Below are positions 7,408 to 16,309 of a stretch of 36,024 nt of DNA, one piece after another; within the stretch, counting starts at the first letter, position 1; each line of letters begins with the position of its first letter. A model generated the notes under the pieces. That model was not told where the DNA came from, did no database searches, and saw only the letters and a list, made by a program, of their open reading frames with translations. This DNA is from Chitinophagaceae bacterium (GTDB taxonomy: Bacteria; Bacteroidota; Bacteroidia; Chitinophagales; Chitinophagaceae), in contig CANGBQ010000004.1 in the NCBI GenBank assembly GCA_947451985.1, positions 1 through 36,024 on the forward strand. Reading direction: 5' to 3'. The position numbers and the translations under genes are program-made.

Positions 7408-8466
7408 ATGAGGATTGCAGTTCAGTTGGAATCAGATGGCGCGGGCAGTGAATTTTTTCAAGAATCTTTTTACCAGTTGGTTCAGCAGCAGCCAGCCGTA
7501 CAAGTAATTTTTTTGGTCAATAAAACCTTCGCGCCTAAACAATTCGATCATCCCAACATTCAATACCTCGCAGTAAAGAGAAATATATCAACAGGATTAG
7601 CCAAGTATCATTGGTACCATTTTCGGTTGCCTTCGATTCTTAGAAAGCAGCAAATTGATTGCTTTTGCAACAGCCATCAGGCCGTTCGATTGCCAAATAC
7701 TGTTCTCCAGGTTGTTTTTGCAGACAACGCCTCCTTGACTCCTAGAAGTATTCAAAAATATTATGCGTTAGCAGATCATATTATTGTAAACAGCCAGTAC
7801 CAACTCGAATACCTTTCGAAACATTTTGATGCGACTGATACACAAGTGACGTGTATTCGTCAAGGTATTCATTCCGGAAGCCCGATGGAGCGACCTGCAA
7901 AAGAATCACTGAAAGAGCAAAAAACACAGGGAAAAGATTTTTTTTACTTTGATTATACACCCTGTCAAAAAGAAATCCTGTTGATTGTTTTAAAAGCATT
8001 TTCTATTTTCAAAAAGTGGCAACAATCAAGCGTCCAATTGTTGATCAGCGCGAATCAGTCACAATTATCATACGCAGAACAGCTTTGTGCCAATTACCTA
8101 CACAAATCTGATCTCGTGTTCATGGATTCCTCAAATGAATCGATGACAGATTTAATGGGGGCCGCCTACGCATACATTGGCATGTCCGAGAAGGAAATGG
8201 TTGACAGACATTTGTTGCGAGCGCTATCCTATTCATTGCCCCTGTTGCTGTCTGGCTCCGAACATTTGAAATCTTATTTTGGTGAAGCTGTGCTTTACTC
8301 AGAAAAAAAAGAGAAAGATTTGGCTCGATTGATGATACTTGTATATAAAGACGAGATGGTACGAAATCAGCTGGTCCGCCAGTGTGAATCATTCAAAACG
8401 ATAGACACCTGGGAGCAGGCAGCACAGCAATTATGGAAGATGATTAATCATGAAAAGAAATCGTAA
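7408..8466 (+). CDS. glycosyltransferase family 4-like protein
   Basis: The product is 352 aa with no signal peptide or membrane helix. It has a two-lobed GT-B look. The N-terminal half carries a DHIIVNSQYQLEYLSKHF segment (about residues 128-145), as in GT4 enzymes. The C-terminal half has a KEILLIVLKAFSIFKKW stretch and a YSLPLLLSGSEHLKSYFGEAVLYSE block (about 272-296) that matches the acceptor/donor region. The usual Glu-rich EGFGLPVLEA motif is degenerate (MSEKEMVDRHLLRALSYSLPLLLS), so the sugar donor and even activity are uncertain. It lies 9 bases after the CNNM gene; gldC follows with its own promoter element. Confidence 0.68.
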   Translation: MRIAVQLESDGAGSEFFQESFYQLVQQQPAVQVIFLVNKTFAPKQFDHPNIQYLAVKRNISTGLAKYHWYHFRLPSILRKQQIDCFCNSHQAVRLPNTVLQVVFADNASLTPRSIQKYYALADHIIVNSQYQLEYLSKHFDATDTQVTCIRQGIHSGSPMERPAKESLKEQKTQGKDFFYFDYTPCQKEILLIVLKAFSIFKKWQQSSVQLLISANQSQLSYAEQLCANYLHKSDLVFMDSSNESMTDLMGAAYAYIGMSEKEMVDRHLLRALSYSLPLLLSGSEHLKSYFGEAVLYSEKKEKDLARLMILVYKDEMVRNQLVRQCESFKTIDTWEQAAQQLWKMINHEKKS

Positions 8467-8472
8467 ACCCAT

Positions 8473-8480
8473 TAACTTTG
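8473..8480 (+). promoter_or_regulatory. Bacteroidota -7 promoter element (TAACTTTG) for gldC
   Basis: This is an exact TAnnTTTG match located 20 bases before the gldC ATG at 8501 and just after the glycosyltransferase stop. No TTG is seen at -33 spacing. Confidence 0.45.
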
Positions 8481-8500
8481 CAGGACAATAAACTCAATCC

Positions 8501-8851
8501 ATGCAAAAATCAACCATTACCATCGATGTAATACTTGATCCCAACAAAATTCCTGAACAGATACATTGGGAGGCCAGTGATAGCCAGGCAGAAATGAAAC
8601 AAAAAGCCAAGGCCTTGTGTTTAGCATTTTGGGACGGCGCAGACAAGTCTGCTCTTCGAATTGACCTTTGGACCAAAGACATGATGGTGGACGAAATGGG
8701 TGATTTTTTCTACCAAATGATGATGACCATGGCAGATACTTTTCAGCGAGCTACTCAACAGGAAGCATTGGCAGCAGAAATGAAAGAATTTGCCAAAGAT
8801 TTTTTTAAGAAATTCAGGGAACAGCAAATAAAAGATTCATCTGCCAGTTAA
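8501..8851 (+). CDS. gldC: gliding motility protein GldC
   Basis: The product is 116 aa, close to the usual GldC length. It is a soluble cytosolic protein without a signal peptide. Family landmarks are the N-terminal beta segment with DPNKIPEQIHWEASD (about residues 12-26), KALCLAFWDGADKSALRIDLWTKDMMVDEMGDFF (about 36-69) and DTFQRATQQEALAAEMKEFA. GldC is associated with the gliding/type IX secretion machinery of Bacteroidota, but its exact role is unsettled. No gldB neighbour is present; gldH lies 23 kb away on the other strand. Flanking genes (a glycosyltransferase and yqeY) give no functional link. Confidence 0.88.
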   Translation: MQKSTITIDVILDPNKIPEQIHWEASDSQAEMKQKAKALCLAFWDGADKSALRIDLWTKDMMVDEMGDFFYQMMMTMADTFQRATQQEALAAEMKEFAKDFFKKFREQQIKDSSAS

Positions 8852-8884
8852 TACGATTGCAATTATTTTTAAAATCAACCAACT

Positions 8885-9334
8885 ATGTCTTTAGAGCAAA
8901 AAATCATGGGCGAAATGAAAGAAGCCATGAAGTCAAAAAACGAAGCTTTACTCAGAAGTCTTCGCGCCATTAAAGCTGAAATCATCAAAGCCAAAACCGA
9001 ACCCGGGGCGAATGGAGAAATTGACGAAGCCACCGAGCAGAAGTTTCTACAAAAAATGATGAAGCAAAGGAAAGATTCACTGGAAATATTTGAAAAACAA
9101 GGAAGAGAAGATTTAGCAGTAAAAGAAAGAGAGGAAATGGCGGTCATAGAACAGTTTTTACCCAAACAGCTAAGTGAAGAAGAAATCAAAACAGCTGTGG
9201 CTCAGATCATCAGTGAAGTAGGCGCTCAATCGGCTGCTGATATGGGAAAAGTAATGGGGGTGGCTTCTAAACAACTCGCCGGAAGAGCAGATGGCAAAAC
9301 CATCAGCGCGATGGTTAAATCGCTTCTTGGATAA
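8885..9334 (+). CDS. GatB/YqeY domain protein
   Basis: The product is 149 aa, the typical length of stand-alone YqeY. It is helical: an N-terminal bundle (SLEQKIMGEMKEAMKSKNEALLRSLRAIKAEI) leads to a C-terminal tail domain with EMAVIEQFLPKQLSEEEI (about 82-99), DMGKVMGVASKQLAGRADGKTISAMVK near the end. The tail resembles the tRNA-binding domain of the GatB amidotransferase subunit. A link to tRNA-dependent amidotransfer is inferred from the fold, not demonstrated. cvpA follows after 14 bases, so the two are probably co-transcribed. Confidence 0.93.
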   Translation: MSLEQKIMGEMKEAMKSKNEALLRSLRAIKAEIIKAKTEPGANGEIDEATEQKFLQKMMKQRKDSLEIFEKQGREDLAVKEREEMAVIEQFLPKQLSEEEIKTAVAQIISEVGAQSAADMGKVMGVASKQLAGRADGKTISAMVKSLLG

Positions 9335-9348
9335 ATTTCATATGAAGT

Positions 9349-9885
9349 ATGCTGATTGATATAGTTTTTTTGTTACTCATGATTTGGGCCTTTATTAAAG
9401 GCATTCAGAAAGGATTAATTCTTTCTTTGTTTTCTTTATTGGCATATATTATCGGACTAGCAGCCGCTGTAAAACTATCCGCCGTAGTCGCCAATCGACT
9501 CGCCAGCACCCACACCATTCAAGGCAAATGGCTTCCCTTCGTTTCTTTTATTTTGGTCTTTTTGGTAGTGACATTGCTTGTCAGATTAATGGGTAGTTTT
9601 ATTCAACAATTCGCAGACACTTTACAATTGGGCGGATTGAACAAGATTGCAGGCACTGTACTGTATGCCCTTTTATTTGGCATCGTTTTCAGCCTCGTTC
9701 TTTTCTATTCGGTTCAACTGAAATTTATACACGAAGACACCATTCAACATTCTATGGTGTATCCTTATATTGCCCCGCTAGCACCCGCCATCATCGATGG
9801 TTTGGGGTCCGTGATTCCATTTTTTACAGATATTTTCAAACAATTGGAGCATTTCTTTGAGGGATATCACGACCCACTCCCTTAA
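9349..9885 (+). CDS. CvpA family membrane protein
   Basis: The product is 178 aa, almost entirely membrane-embedded. Four hydrophobic segments are visible near residues 2-20, 24-45, 62-82 and 101-124. The N terminus (LIDIVFLLLMIWAFIKGIQKGLILSLFSLLAYIIGLAAA) is the characteristic CvpA opening. E. coli CvpA was linked to colicin V production and envelope homeostasis; the biochemical role remains unclear. The gene is 14 bases downstream of yqeY. About 85 bases separate it from the next gene. Confidence 0.88.
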   Translation: MLIDIVFLLLMIWAFIKGIQKGLILSLFSLLAYIIGLAAAVKLSAVVANRLASTHTIQGKWLPFVSFILVFLVVTLLVRLMGSFIQQFADTLQLGGLNKIAGTVLYALLFGIVFSLVLFYSVQLKFIHEDTIQHSMVYPYIAPLAPAIIDGLGSVIPFFTDIFKQLEHFFEGYHDPLP

Positions 9886-9970
9886 TTAATTTCACCTATT
9901 GTTTGTTTTGATGTATTTTTATCTATAAGGCGCCCCCTTTTAAGAGGGGTAATCCAAAAAGAGGAAAAGA

Positions 9971-10732
9971 ATGAACTACGAAATAAAAGAAGACGGCAAG
10001 TTTAGATTCATCGAGGAAGGACAAGGAGAACCCTTGATCTTACTTCATGGACTGTTTGGCGCGTTGAGTAATTTTAAAGATCTGATCGAACACTTTAGAC
10101 ATTCCTATAAAGTGGTGGTGCCATTATTGCCTTTACTTGATTTGGATTTGCTGCATACTTCTGTAGGTGGATTGCAAAAGTTTGTACAACGTTTTATTGA
10201 GCACAGAGAATACAATCATATCCATTTAATGGGTAATTCTTTGGGTGGACATGTAGCCTTGGTACACGTGTTGAAGAAACCCGAAAAAATAAAATCTTTG
10301 ATTCTTACTGGAAGTTCCGGCTTGTTTGAAAATGGAATGGGTGATACCTATCCCAAGAGAGGGGACAAAGAATATATCCGAAACAAAACCGCTCTTACTT
10401 TCTACGATCCTGCTTTAGCAACTGATGAACTGGTAGACGAAGTATTCGAAATCACAAACAATCGTTTGAAAGTGATTAAGATCATCGCGCTAGCCAAAAG
10501 TGCTATTCGAAACAATTTAGGCGAAGAGCTCAACCAAATCAAATTGCCGACTTGCTTGATTTGGGGAAACAATGACACCATCACTCCTCCATTTGTCGGA
10601 GAAGAATTTCATAAACTGATTCCCAACAGCGAATTGCATTTTATAGACAAATGCGGCCATGCGCCTATGATGGAAGTGCCAGCAGCTTTTAATAAAATCC
10701 TGGAGGACTTTTTAGCCAAACAAAAATCTTAA
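9971..10732 (+). CDS. alpha/beta fold hydrolase
   Basis: The product is 253 aa with a complete alpha/beta-hydrolase core and no signal peptide. The oxyanion region is LILLHGLFGALSNF (22-35). The nucleophile elbow GNSLGGH (88-94) places Ser90. Asp201 in WGNNDTITPP and His229 in DKCGHAPMMEVP complete the triad. The closest general class is the MhpC-like esterases and C-C hydrolases; the substrate cannot be read from the sequence. Its neighbours (cvpA upstream, a CBS protein with its own promoter downstream) do not indicate a pathway. Confidence 0.88.
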   Translation: MNYEIKEDGKFRFIEEGQGEPLILLHGLFGALSNFKDLIEHFRHSYKVVVPLLPLLDLDLLHTSVGGLQKFVQRFIEHREYNHIHLMGNSLGGHVALVHVLKKPEKIKSLILTGSSGLFENGMGDTYPKRGDKEYIRNKTALTFYDPALATDELVDEVFEITNNRLKVIKIIALAKSAIRNNLGEELNQIKLPTCLIWGNNDTITPPFVGEEFHKLIPNSELHFIDKCGHAPMMEVPAAFNKILEDFLAKQKS

Positions 10733-10755
10733 TGATTAAAGGGGGGCTTTAACAA

Positions 10756-10763
10756 TATATTTG
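10756..10763 (+). promoter_or_regulatory. Bacteroidota -7 promoter element (TATATTTG) for the CBS-nadK block
   Basis: This is an exact TAnnTTTG match 59 bases before the ATG at 10823. A small inverted repeat, TTGCC (10761-10765) and GGCAA (10772-10776), would place a weak hairpin at the 5' end of the transcript. No -33 TTG is apparent. Confidence 0.45.
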
Positions 10764-10822
10764 CCTGTTTTTGGCAACAAGTCCTTATTTTACAGGTGTA
10801 AACCAAGAACCCCCGAACACCC

Positions 10823-11485
10823 ATGCTGACCGCATCGTTTATCAACAATAATATTCCCCGACTTCAATTACAGGATAGTGTCAGCAAAGCCAGACAACTC
10901 ATCAACGATTACAAATTAACGCACCTTCCGGTAGTAGCAGAAAATAAATACTTGGGATTGCTCAGCGAAGAAGACCTACTAGATGTAGAAGAAGACAAAT
11001 TACCCATAGAGGTGATTCAGCAATATTTATTGATGGCAGCCGTTAAAGAAGATGTTCATTTTTTAAATGCGGTCAATCTCAGCAACCAGTTCGAAACAAA
11101 TGTCGTTCCCGTGTTGAGTAAAGAAAATGATTATTTGGGGGTGATTACTGCTGCCGATTTAATGAAAGTGATGGGCGAATTTTCGGGAGCCAGCGCCATC
11201 GGAGGTATCATTGTGTTGGAAATGCCGGCCATACAATTTGCGATATCCGAAATCAGTCGTATTGTAGAAAGCAATGACTGTACCATACTCCACATGAACA
11301 CCACCCTCAATGACACAACGGGAATGTTGATGGTGACCTTACACATCAACAAAAAAGACATCAATGCAGTGGTGGCGAATTTCGAGCGATACGACTACAT
11401 TGTACAATATGCCTTTGGAACAGAGCAACACGGAAATACATTGGAAGACAATTACAGGCATCTAATGAACTATTTAGACTTGTAA
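10823..11485 (+). CDS. CBS domain protein (AcuB-like)
   Basis: The product is 220 aa and cytosolic. Two CBS motifs occupy about residues 1-60 (ending NKYLGLLSEEDLLD) and 70-125 (ending NDYLGVITAADLMKVM). The C-terminal 80 residues (IQFAISEISRIVESNDCTILHMNTTLNDTTGMLMVTLHIN) look like an ACT-type domain, as in AcuB relatives. CBS pairs bind adenosyl nucleotides, so a regulatory sensor role is likely but the target is unknown. In many Bacteroidota this gene directly precedes nadK; here an Omp85 paralogue is inserted between them. Its stop overlaps an in-frame ATG of that ORF by one base. Confidence 0.85.
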   Translation: MLTASFINNNIPRLQLQDSVSKARQLINDYKLTHLPVVAENKYLGLLSEEDLLDVEEDKLPIEVIQQYLLMAAVKEDVHFLNAVNLSNQFETNVVPVLSKENDYLGVITAADLMKVMGEFSGASAIGGIIVLEMPAIQFAISEISRIVESNDCTILHMNTTLNDTTGMLMVTLHINKKDINAVVANFERYDYIVQYAFGTEQHGNTLEDNYRHLMNYLDL

Positions 11486-11538
11486 TGATTCCATTATTCT
11501 TCATTAAAGACTGTAAAGAAAAAACGTCAATATTGTTT

Positions 11539-12987
11539 ATGCAACGAATGCGATTGATTTTATGGGCAATGGCTCTGTTCTTCTGCAGCACCTCGCATGG
11601 ACAACAAAAAAAATATCCTGGTTTTTACGACGAAATGAATAATCAGGTAACGATTGACTCTTCGGCAATACTGCACATTTCTCAAATTCACATTACGGGA
11701 AACGACAAAACAAAAGAATACATTATTCTCAGGGAATTGAAGATTCACCCAGGCGATTCCATTATTGCAGGAAACATCTTTGACGTGCTGGAGGAATCGA
11801 ATCATTTGATATACAATACTTCCCTGTTTTCAGAAGTGGAAATCAGGCCAATCTTATTGTCTGCCTATGAGGTCCGGCTAGAGATTTTACTTAAGGAAAG
11901 ATGGTACATCTACCCTGCCCCCCAATTCAAATTGGTAGATAGAAACTTCAATGAATGGTGGAAAACCTACAACGCTGATCTCAATCGAGTTATTTACGGC
12001 TTAAAGTTTTTGCATTACAATCTGAGTGGGAGAGCGGACCAGCTTCGCATATTCCTATTAAATGGATATGCCAGAACGTTCTATATGAGTTATACAGAAC
12101 CTTATAGCAATAAGAAATTAAACGAAGGGTATTCTGTAAGTGTTGGATTTACCCAAAACAGAGAATTCCCTTACAAAACAAACTATAACAATGGCTTGTT
12201 ATTGTACAAAACAAATTTATTCGATCGAAGCAGTCTCACGCTGAATGCCAGCTACACTACTCGGAATGGTTATTTCAAAAGAAATTATTTCTCCCTCCAA
12301 TTCAATTATATCAAAGTAAACGATACGCTTATTTCAGATAAGTATAATCCTAATTACTTTAATATTGAGAAATCAAAAATCAGTTTTCCTGATTTCTCCT
12401 ACAGTTTTGTATACAACAAAACAGACAATATCAATTATCCATTGATTGGAAAAACTTACGCACTCTCTGTTTCTAAAAGAGGATTGGGAGTCAGGGGAGG
12501 CATGAACATGTTGGCACTCGATGCCGCTTTTAAACAATATTTTTCTCACAAGAGCGGATTGTACAGTAATGTTCAATTGTACGCCAAAATAAAACTGCCA
12601 TTTCATCAATCCTATCTCAACCAGCGGGCATTGGGATATTCTACATTTTACCTCAGGGGTTTGGAATATTATGTAATTGATGGCGTAGCAGCAGCACTTG
12701 CCAAATATACCGTGAGTAAACAATTGGTTTCTTTTCGTGTTCCAATCCCCTTTCATATCAAAGCATTCCCCTATATTCCATTTACGTTTTTCGCCAAAAC
12801 TTTTGCAGATGGTGGATTCTGTTACAATCAAAAGGAATTTGATACTAGGCTGAATAACAGACTCCTATACAGTGGAGGGGCAGGCATAGATTTGCTCACC
12901 TTGTACGACATCAACCTGAGCCTTGAATATAGTTTCAATCAATTAGGGGAAAAGGGATTATTTTTGCACTTGAAAGGAAGCCTATAG
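11539..12987 (+). CDS. short Omp85-family outer-membrane protein (one POTRA plus beta-barrel)
   Basis: The product is about 482 aa from the ATG at 11539, which begins a good signal peptide (MRLILWAMALFFCSTSHGQ). The open frame extends to an ATG at 11485 that overlaps the preceding stop, but this would bury the signal. A POTRA-like domain follows (ITGNDKTKEYIILREL, then IYNTSLFSEVEIRPI), and the rest is an aromatic-rich 16-strand-type barrel. The segment YLRGLEYYVIDG corresponds to the Omp85 loop-6 RG(F/Y) motif. The POTRA motif closely matches one in the BamA encoded 15 kb away (TGNDKTKDYVILREM), so the two are paralogues. A role in outer-membrane protein insertion or translocation is inferred only from the family. 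Confidence 0.8.
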   Translation: MQRMRLILWAMALFFCSTSHGQQKKYPGFYDEMNNQVTIDSSAILHISQIHITGNDKTKEYIILRELKIHPGDSIIAGNIFDVLEESNHLIYNTSLFSEVEIRPILLSAYEVRLEILLKERWYIYPAPQFKLVDRNFNEWWKTYNADLNRVIYGLKFLHYNLSGRADQLRIFLLNGYARTFYMSYTEPYSNKKLNEGYSVSVGFTQNREFPYKTNYNNGLLLYKTNLFDRSSLTLNASYTTRNGYFKRNYFSLQFNYIKVNDTLISDKYNPNYFNIEKSKISFPDFSYSFVYNKTDNINYPLIGKTYALSVSKRGLGVRGGMNMLALDAAFKQYFSHKSGLYSNVQLYAKIKLPFHQSYLNQRALGYSTFYLRGLEYYVIDGVAAALAKYTVSKQLVSFRVPIPFHIKAFPYIPFTFFAKTFADGGFCYNQKEFDTRLNNRLLYSGGAGIDLLTLYDINLSLEYSFNQLGEKGLFLHLKGSL

Positions 12988-13003
12988 CCTCTTTTGGAAA
13001 GAA

Positions 13004-13882
13004 ATGAAAATAGCCATTTACAGCAGAGGGATTGAACAAGAGCAGGTAAAAGATTTTCACCTGTTGATTGAAAAATTGGTGGCCAATAATATTGAGCCTG
13101 TATTTTATCAGGATCTTTTTAACCAATTTTACTCTTCCCTTACTATTGATAGTAAATACTCCACTTTTAATTCCAGCAACGAATTAGACGAACACATAGA
13201 ATGCATGATCAGTTTGGGCGGAGACGGCACCCTGCTGGATACAGTAACATTGGTTAAAGATTCTGGTATTCCCGTATTAGGTATTAATTACGGAAGGTTG
13301 GGTTTTCTGGCTAATATAGGCAGAGAAGAAATACACTCTGTGATAGATGCCATTGTGAACAGAAAGTATGTATTGGAAAAAAGATCCCTTATACATCTGG
13401 ATGCCAATATCTCCTTGTTTGGCGAAACCCCCTATGCTTTGAATGAATTTTCACTGCACAAGAAGGACAGTTCTCCCATGATAAAAATTCATACGTACCT
13501 GAATGGAGAATTCTTGAATACCTACTGGGCGGATGGGTTGATTGTAGCCACTCCCACTGGCTCCACCGGCTACTCCCTGAGCTGCAATGGGCCGGTTGTA
13601 TTTCCGGATAGCAGCAGCTTTGTCATTACACCTGTGGCGCCCCACAATCTGAATGTACGGCCCATCATCGTGCCAGATCACACCATCATTTCATTCGAAA
13701 TCGAGGGGCGAACCGATGGTTTTTTATGCACCTTGGATAGCAGAAGAGAAATCGTTACCAAAGAAATTCAATTGGCTGTCAAAAAAGAATCTTTTGATAT
13801 CAACCTCATCCGCATGAACGAAAACAATTTCCTACAAACGCTCAGGAACAAACTCAGCTGGGGTCTTGACAAAAGAAATTAA
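13004..13882 (+). CDS. nadK: NAD kinase
   Basis: The product is 292 aa, a normal length. It phosphorylates NAD to NADP with ATP in the cytosol. The diphosphate-binding GGDG motif is at residues 72-75 (SLGGDGTLLDT). A conserved NE pair occurs in YALNEFSLHKKDSS, and the glycine-rich block ADGLIVATPTGSTGYSLSCNGPVV is intact. The C-terminal PVAPHNLNVRPIIVPD stretch is also characteristic. It starts 16 bases after the Omp85 paralogue and is followed after 11 bases by the histidine kinase gene, so these are probably one transcript with the CBS gene. Confidence 0.96.
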   Translation: MKIAIYSRGIEQEQVKDFHLLIEKLVANNIEPVFYQDLFNQFYSSLTIDSKYSTFNSSNELDEHIECMISLGGDGTLLDTVTLVKDSGIPVLGINYGRLGFLANIGREEIHSVIDAIVNRKYVLEKRSLIHLDANISLFGETPYALNEFSLHKKDSSPMIKIHTYLNGEFLNTYWADGLIVATPTGSTGYSLSCNGPVVFPDSSSFVITPVAPHNLNVRPIIVPDHTIISFEIEGRTDGFLCTLDSRREIVTKEIQLAVKKESFDINLIRMNENNFLQTLRNKLSWGLDKRN

Positions 13883-13893
13883 TTGGCAACACC

Positions 13894-14871
13894 ATGGGGC
13901 ACAAATCGAGGAAAATTAAATTCATCTTCCTGTTTTATTGGTTCTTACTCGCATACATTATTGTAGCATTGGTATGGTGGTACATTGCGTTGTCTAAACA
14001 AAACGAGCAAATGGCTGCTTTTAAAATACACATCTTACAAACGAAAGGGCAATCTAGCAGCACCGCATACCAAGTGATTCTTAAAGAGAAAAACAGAAAA
14101 ACCAAACAGTATATTGGAGAAGGGGCCATATTCTTTTTACTTATTGTGGCCGGTGCCGGTTTTGTATATGCAGCCATTCGAAAGCAATTTGCCATCAGTC
14201 AACAACAACAGAATTTCATGATGGCAGTGACGCATGAGCTGAAGACACCTATTGCTGTGACCAAATTGAATCTGGAAACTTTACAAAAAAGAAAACTTGA
14301 TGATCAGCAACAATTTAGTTTGCTCAACAATACCATTCAGGAAGCCAATCGAATGAATATCCTTTGTGATAACTTGCTATTGTCTTCTCAGATGGAGGCA
14401 GGCGGCTATCAAATAACCACAGAAAAAATATCGATATCCGTATTTATGCAAAAAATTATAGATGATTGCAAAATCCGATATCCCTTCAAGATGTTTGAAT
14501 CAACCATCCAAACAGATGCAACAATAGAAGGAGACCCTTTTTTACTTCAAATGGCTGTTAATAATTTAATAGACAACGCAATTAAGTATTCGCCTAAAGA
14601 CACTTCCATTGAAATAAAGGCCGAACAAAAAAATGAAACGATTTTAGTGTCAATTATCGACCAGGGCATCGGCATCGCAGCGAACGAAAAGAAAAAAATA
14701 TTTAAAAAGTTTTATCGAATTGGTACGGAAGCAACCAAAAAAGCCAAAGGGACTGGATTGGGATTATATTTGGTAGACAAAATTATCAAGGGTCACGAGG
14801 GTAAGGTATTTGTGCAGAACAACGAACCTAAGGGGTCGATATTTTTTATAGAACTTAAGAAGCTGGGATAA
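13894..14871 (+). CDS. two-component sensor histidine kinase
   Basis: The product is 325 aa. Two membrane helices (about residues 9-33 and 77-96) bracket a short extracytoplasmic loop of only about 43 residues. The dimerisation domain carries the phospho-acceptor His114 in MMAVTHELKTPIAVTK. The ATPase domain has an N box (NNLIDNAIKYS), G1 (DQGIGIA), an F box (KIFKKFYRIGTE) and G2 (GTGLGLYLVDKII). No HAMP or PAS domain is evident. It phosphorylates the response regulator encoded 5 bases downstream. The small sensor loop suggests sensing within or near the membrane; the signal is unknown. Confidence 0.95.
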   Translation: MGHKSRKIKFIFLFYWFLLAYIIVALVWWYIALSKQNEQMAAFKIHILQTKGQSSSTAYQVILKEKNRKTKQYIGEGAIFFLLIVAGAGFVYAAIRKQFAISQQQQNFMMAVTHELKTPIAVTKLNLETLQKRKLDDQQQFSLLNNTIQEANRMNILCDNLLLSSQMEAGGYQITTEKISISVFMQKIIDDCKIRYPFKMFESTIQTDATIEGDPFLLQMAVNNLIDNAIKYSPKDTSIEIKAEQKNETILVSIIDQGIGIAANEKKKIFKKFYRIGTEATKKAKGTGLGLYLVDKIIKGHEGKVFVQNNEPKGSIFFIELKKLG

Positions 14872-14876
14872 AGAAA

Positions 14877-15581
14877 ATGGCACCAAAAAAATATACCATA
14901 TTGCTGGTAGAAGATGAAGAGAATCTTCAAGAAGCACTGAAGCTTAATTTAGAACTGGAAGGATATGAAGTGAGAAGCAGCTTTGATGGGGCTACTGCTT
15001 TAAAAATGGTTAAACAAGAATACTACGATTTAATCATTTTGGACGTCATGCTTCCTGAGATAGATGGCATCACGGTTTGTGAAACCATTCGGTTGCAAAA
15101 TACCCGTATGCCCATATTGATGCTAAGTGCCAAAAACACCAGTGCAGACAGGGTAATAGGATTGAAGAAAGGGGCCGATGATTACCTTACCAAACCTTTC
15201 AACTTGGAAGAATTGTTGCTGAGGGTGCAAAAATTGATTACTAAAAACGAACAGCTGGACTCCAAGCCTGCGCTGGCAGATGTATACGAATTTGGTAAAA
15301 ACAAGATTGATTTCAATGCATTGGAGGGATACAATAAAAAAGGCGAATGCATCGCATTGACCAAAAAGGAATCAATGCTATTGAAACTACTCATTGAGAA
15401 CAGAAATGAAGTCGTTACAAGAGAAAAGATTTTACAAACAGTGTGGGGCTATAATGTTTTTCCCACCACCAGAACAATCGACAACTTTATCCTGAACTTC
15501 AGAAAATATTTTGAAGACGACAGCAAGCACCCCGTTTATTTTCATTCTGTAAGAGGGGTTGGCTACAAATTTTCTAGTTAG
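14877..15581 (+). CDS. OmpR/PhoB-type response regulator
   Basis: The product is 234 aa. The receiver domain has acidic residues in LLVEDEEN (9-16), phospho-acceptor Asp56 (LIILDVMLPE) and Lys106 (DDYLTKPF). The C-terminal winged helix (about 135-234) includes LTKKESMLLKLLIENRNEVVTREKIL and the recognition-helix region TTRTIDNFILNFRKYFED, ending with the usual VRGVGYKF. It is a DNA-binding transcription factor partnered with the adjacent kinase. Its targets cannot be read from the window. It ends 2 bases before the convergent SDR gene, with no terminator between. Confidence 0.96.
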   Translation: MAPKKYTILLVEDEENLQEALKLNLELEGYEVRSSFDGATALKMVKQEYYDLIILDVMLPEIDGITVCETIRLQNTRMPILMLSAKNTSADRVIGLKKGADDYLTKPFNLEELLLRVQKLITKNEQLDSKPALADVYEFGKNKIDFNALEGYNKKGECIALTKKESMLLKLLIENRNEVVTREKILQTVWGYNVFPTTRTIDNFILNFRKYFEDDSKHPVYFHSVRGVGYKFSS

Positions 15582-15583
15582 GC

Positions 15584-16282
15584 TTACAAATCTCCCAGTA
15601 AAGGTCGTATTACGATATCTTCAACGACTGCTTGGGCTGACAATTGCGTGGCGGCATACACCATGGTGGCAATATCGGAAGGCTCCATGATTCGTTTGGC
15701 AGTATTGTCATAATCGCCCCAAGAATCAGTAAGCACAGCGCCAGGAAAAACACCTGTTACTTTGATGCCAAGGGGCATCAGTTCTTGCCGAAGATTTTGA
15801 TTAAACCCATTCAAAGCAAACTTGCTGATACTATAGGAACCACCGCCAGGATAGGCTTTTAGCCCAGCGATGGAACACATATTGATGATATGGCCATGCT
15901 TGTTTTGAATCATAGATGGCAAGAGTTTACGAGTGAGGTGGTAAGCACTCAGAAGATTGACAGCAAGCATAGATTCCAAGGTGCCGGGGGCTTCGTCAAT
16001 GATATTGCCAGGCACATACGACCCTGCGTTGTTGACGACCACATCCGGAATGCCCTGTGACAAACAGAATGAAGCGAAATCTTCTGCTTGTTGTTGAACA
16101 GAAAGATCAGCCGTGAAACATTGAAAGGAGGCGTTTGGATACAATGCCTTTAGTTCATTGACTGTTTCAGTCAACGGCCCATTATTTCGAGCACATAGGA
16201 ATAAACGAGCGCCGGCAGCTGCAAACTTGTTGGCTATGGCCTTTCCGATGCCCTTACTGGCTCCTGTTATGACAACATTCAT
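15584..16282 (-). CDS. short-chain dehydrogenase/reductase
   Basis: The product is 232 aa from the ATG at 16282, which places the Rossmann strand MNVVITGASKGIG at the N terminus, as expected for a classical SDR. The open frame extends 19 codons further without homology and is not used. The cofactor motif TGASKGIG is at 6-13 and NNAG at 84-87. The catalytic set is Ser137, Tyr150 and Lys154 (YSISK). ARNN after the second strand suggests NADP preference. The substrate is unknown. A minus-strand TATCTTTA at 16327-16334 may be its -7 element. Confidence 0.92.
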   Translation of the reverse strand: MNVVITGASKGIGKAIANKFAAAGARLFLCARNNGPLTETVNELKALYPNASFQCFTADLSVQQQAEDFASFCLSQGIPDVVVNNAGSYVPGNIIDEAPGTLESMLAVNLLSAYHLTRKLLPSMIQNKHGHIINMCSIAGLKAYPGGGSYSISKFALNGFNQNLRQELMPLGIKVTGVFPGAVLTDSWGDYDNTAKRIMEPSDIATMVYAATQLSAQAVVEDIVIRPLLGDL

Positions 16283-16309
16283 GACAAATGATTTGATGGC
16301 TATAATAAT

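Noticed and set aside
9929-9946. CCCCC...GGGG inverted repeat before the alpha/beta hydrolase gene
   Set aside because: The stem is only 4-5 bp and no T tract follows on either strand, so I do not call a terminator.
12373-12831. 152-codon minus-strand frame
   Set aside because: It lies antisense within the Omp85 paralogue, whose signal peptide and barrel pattern are clear.
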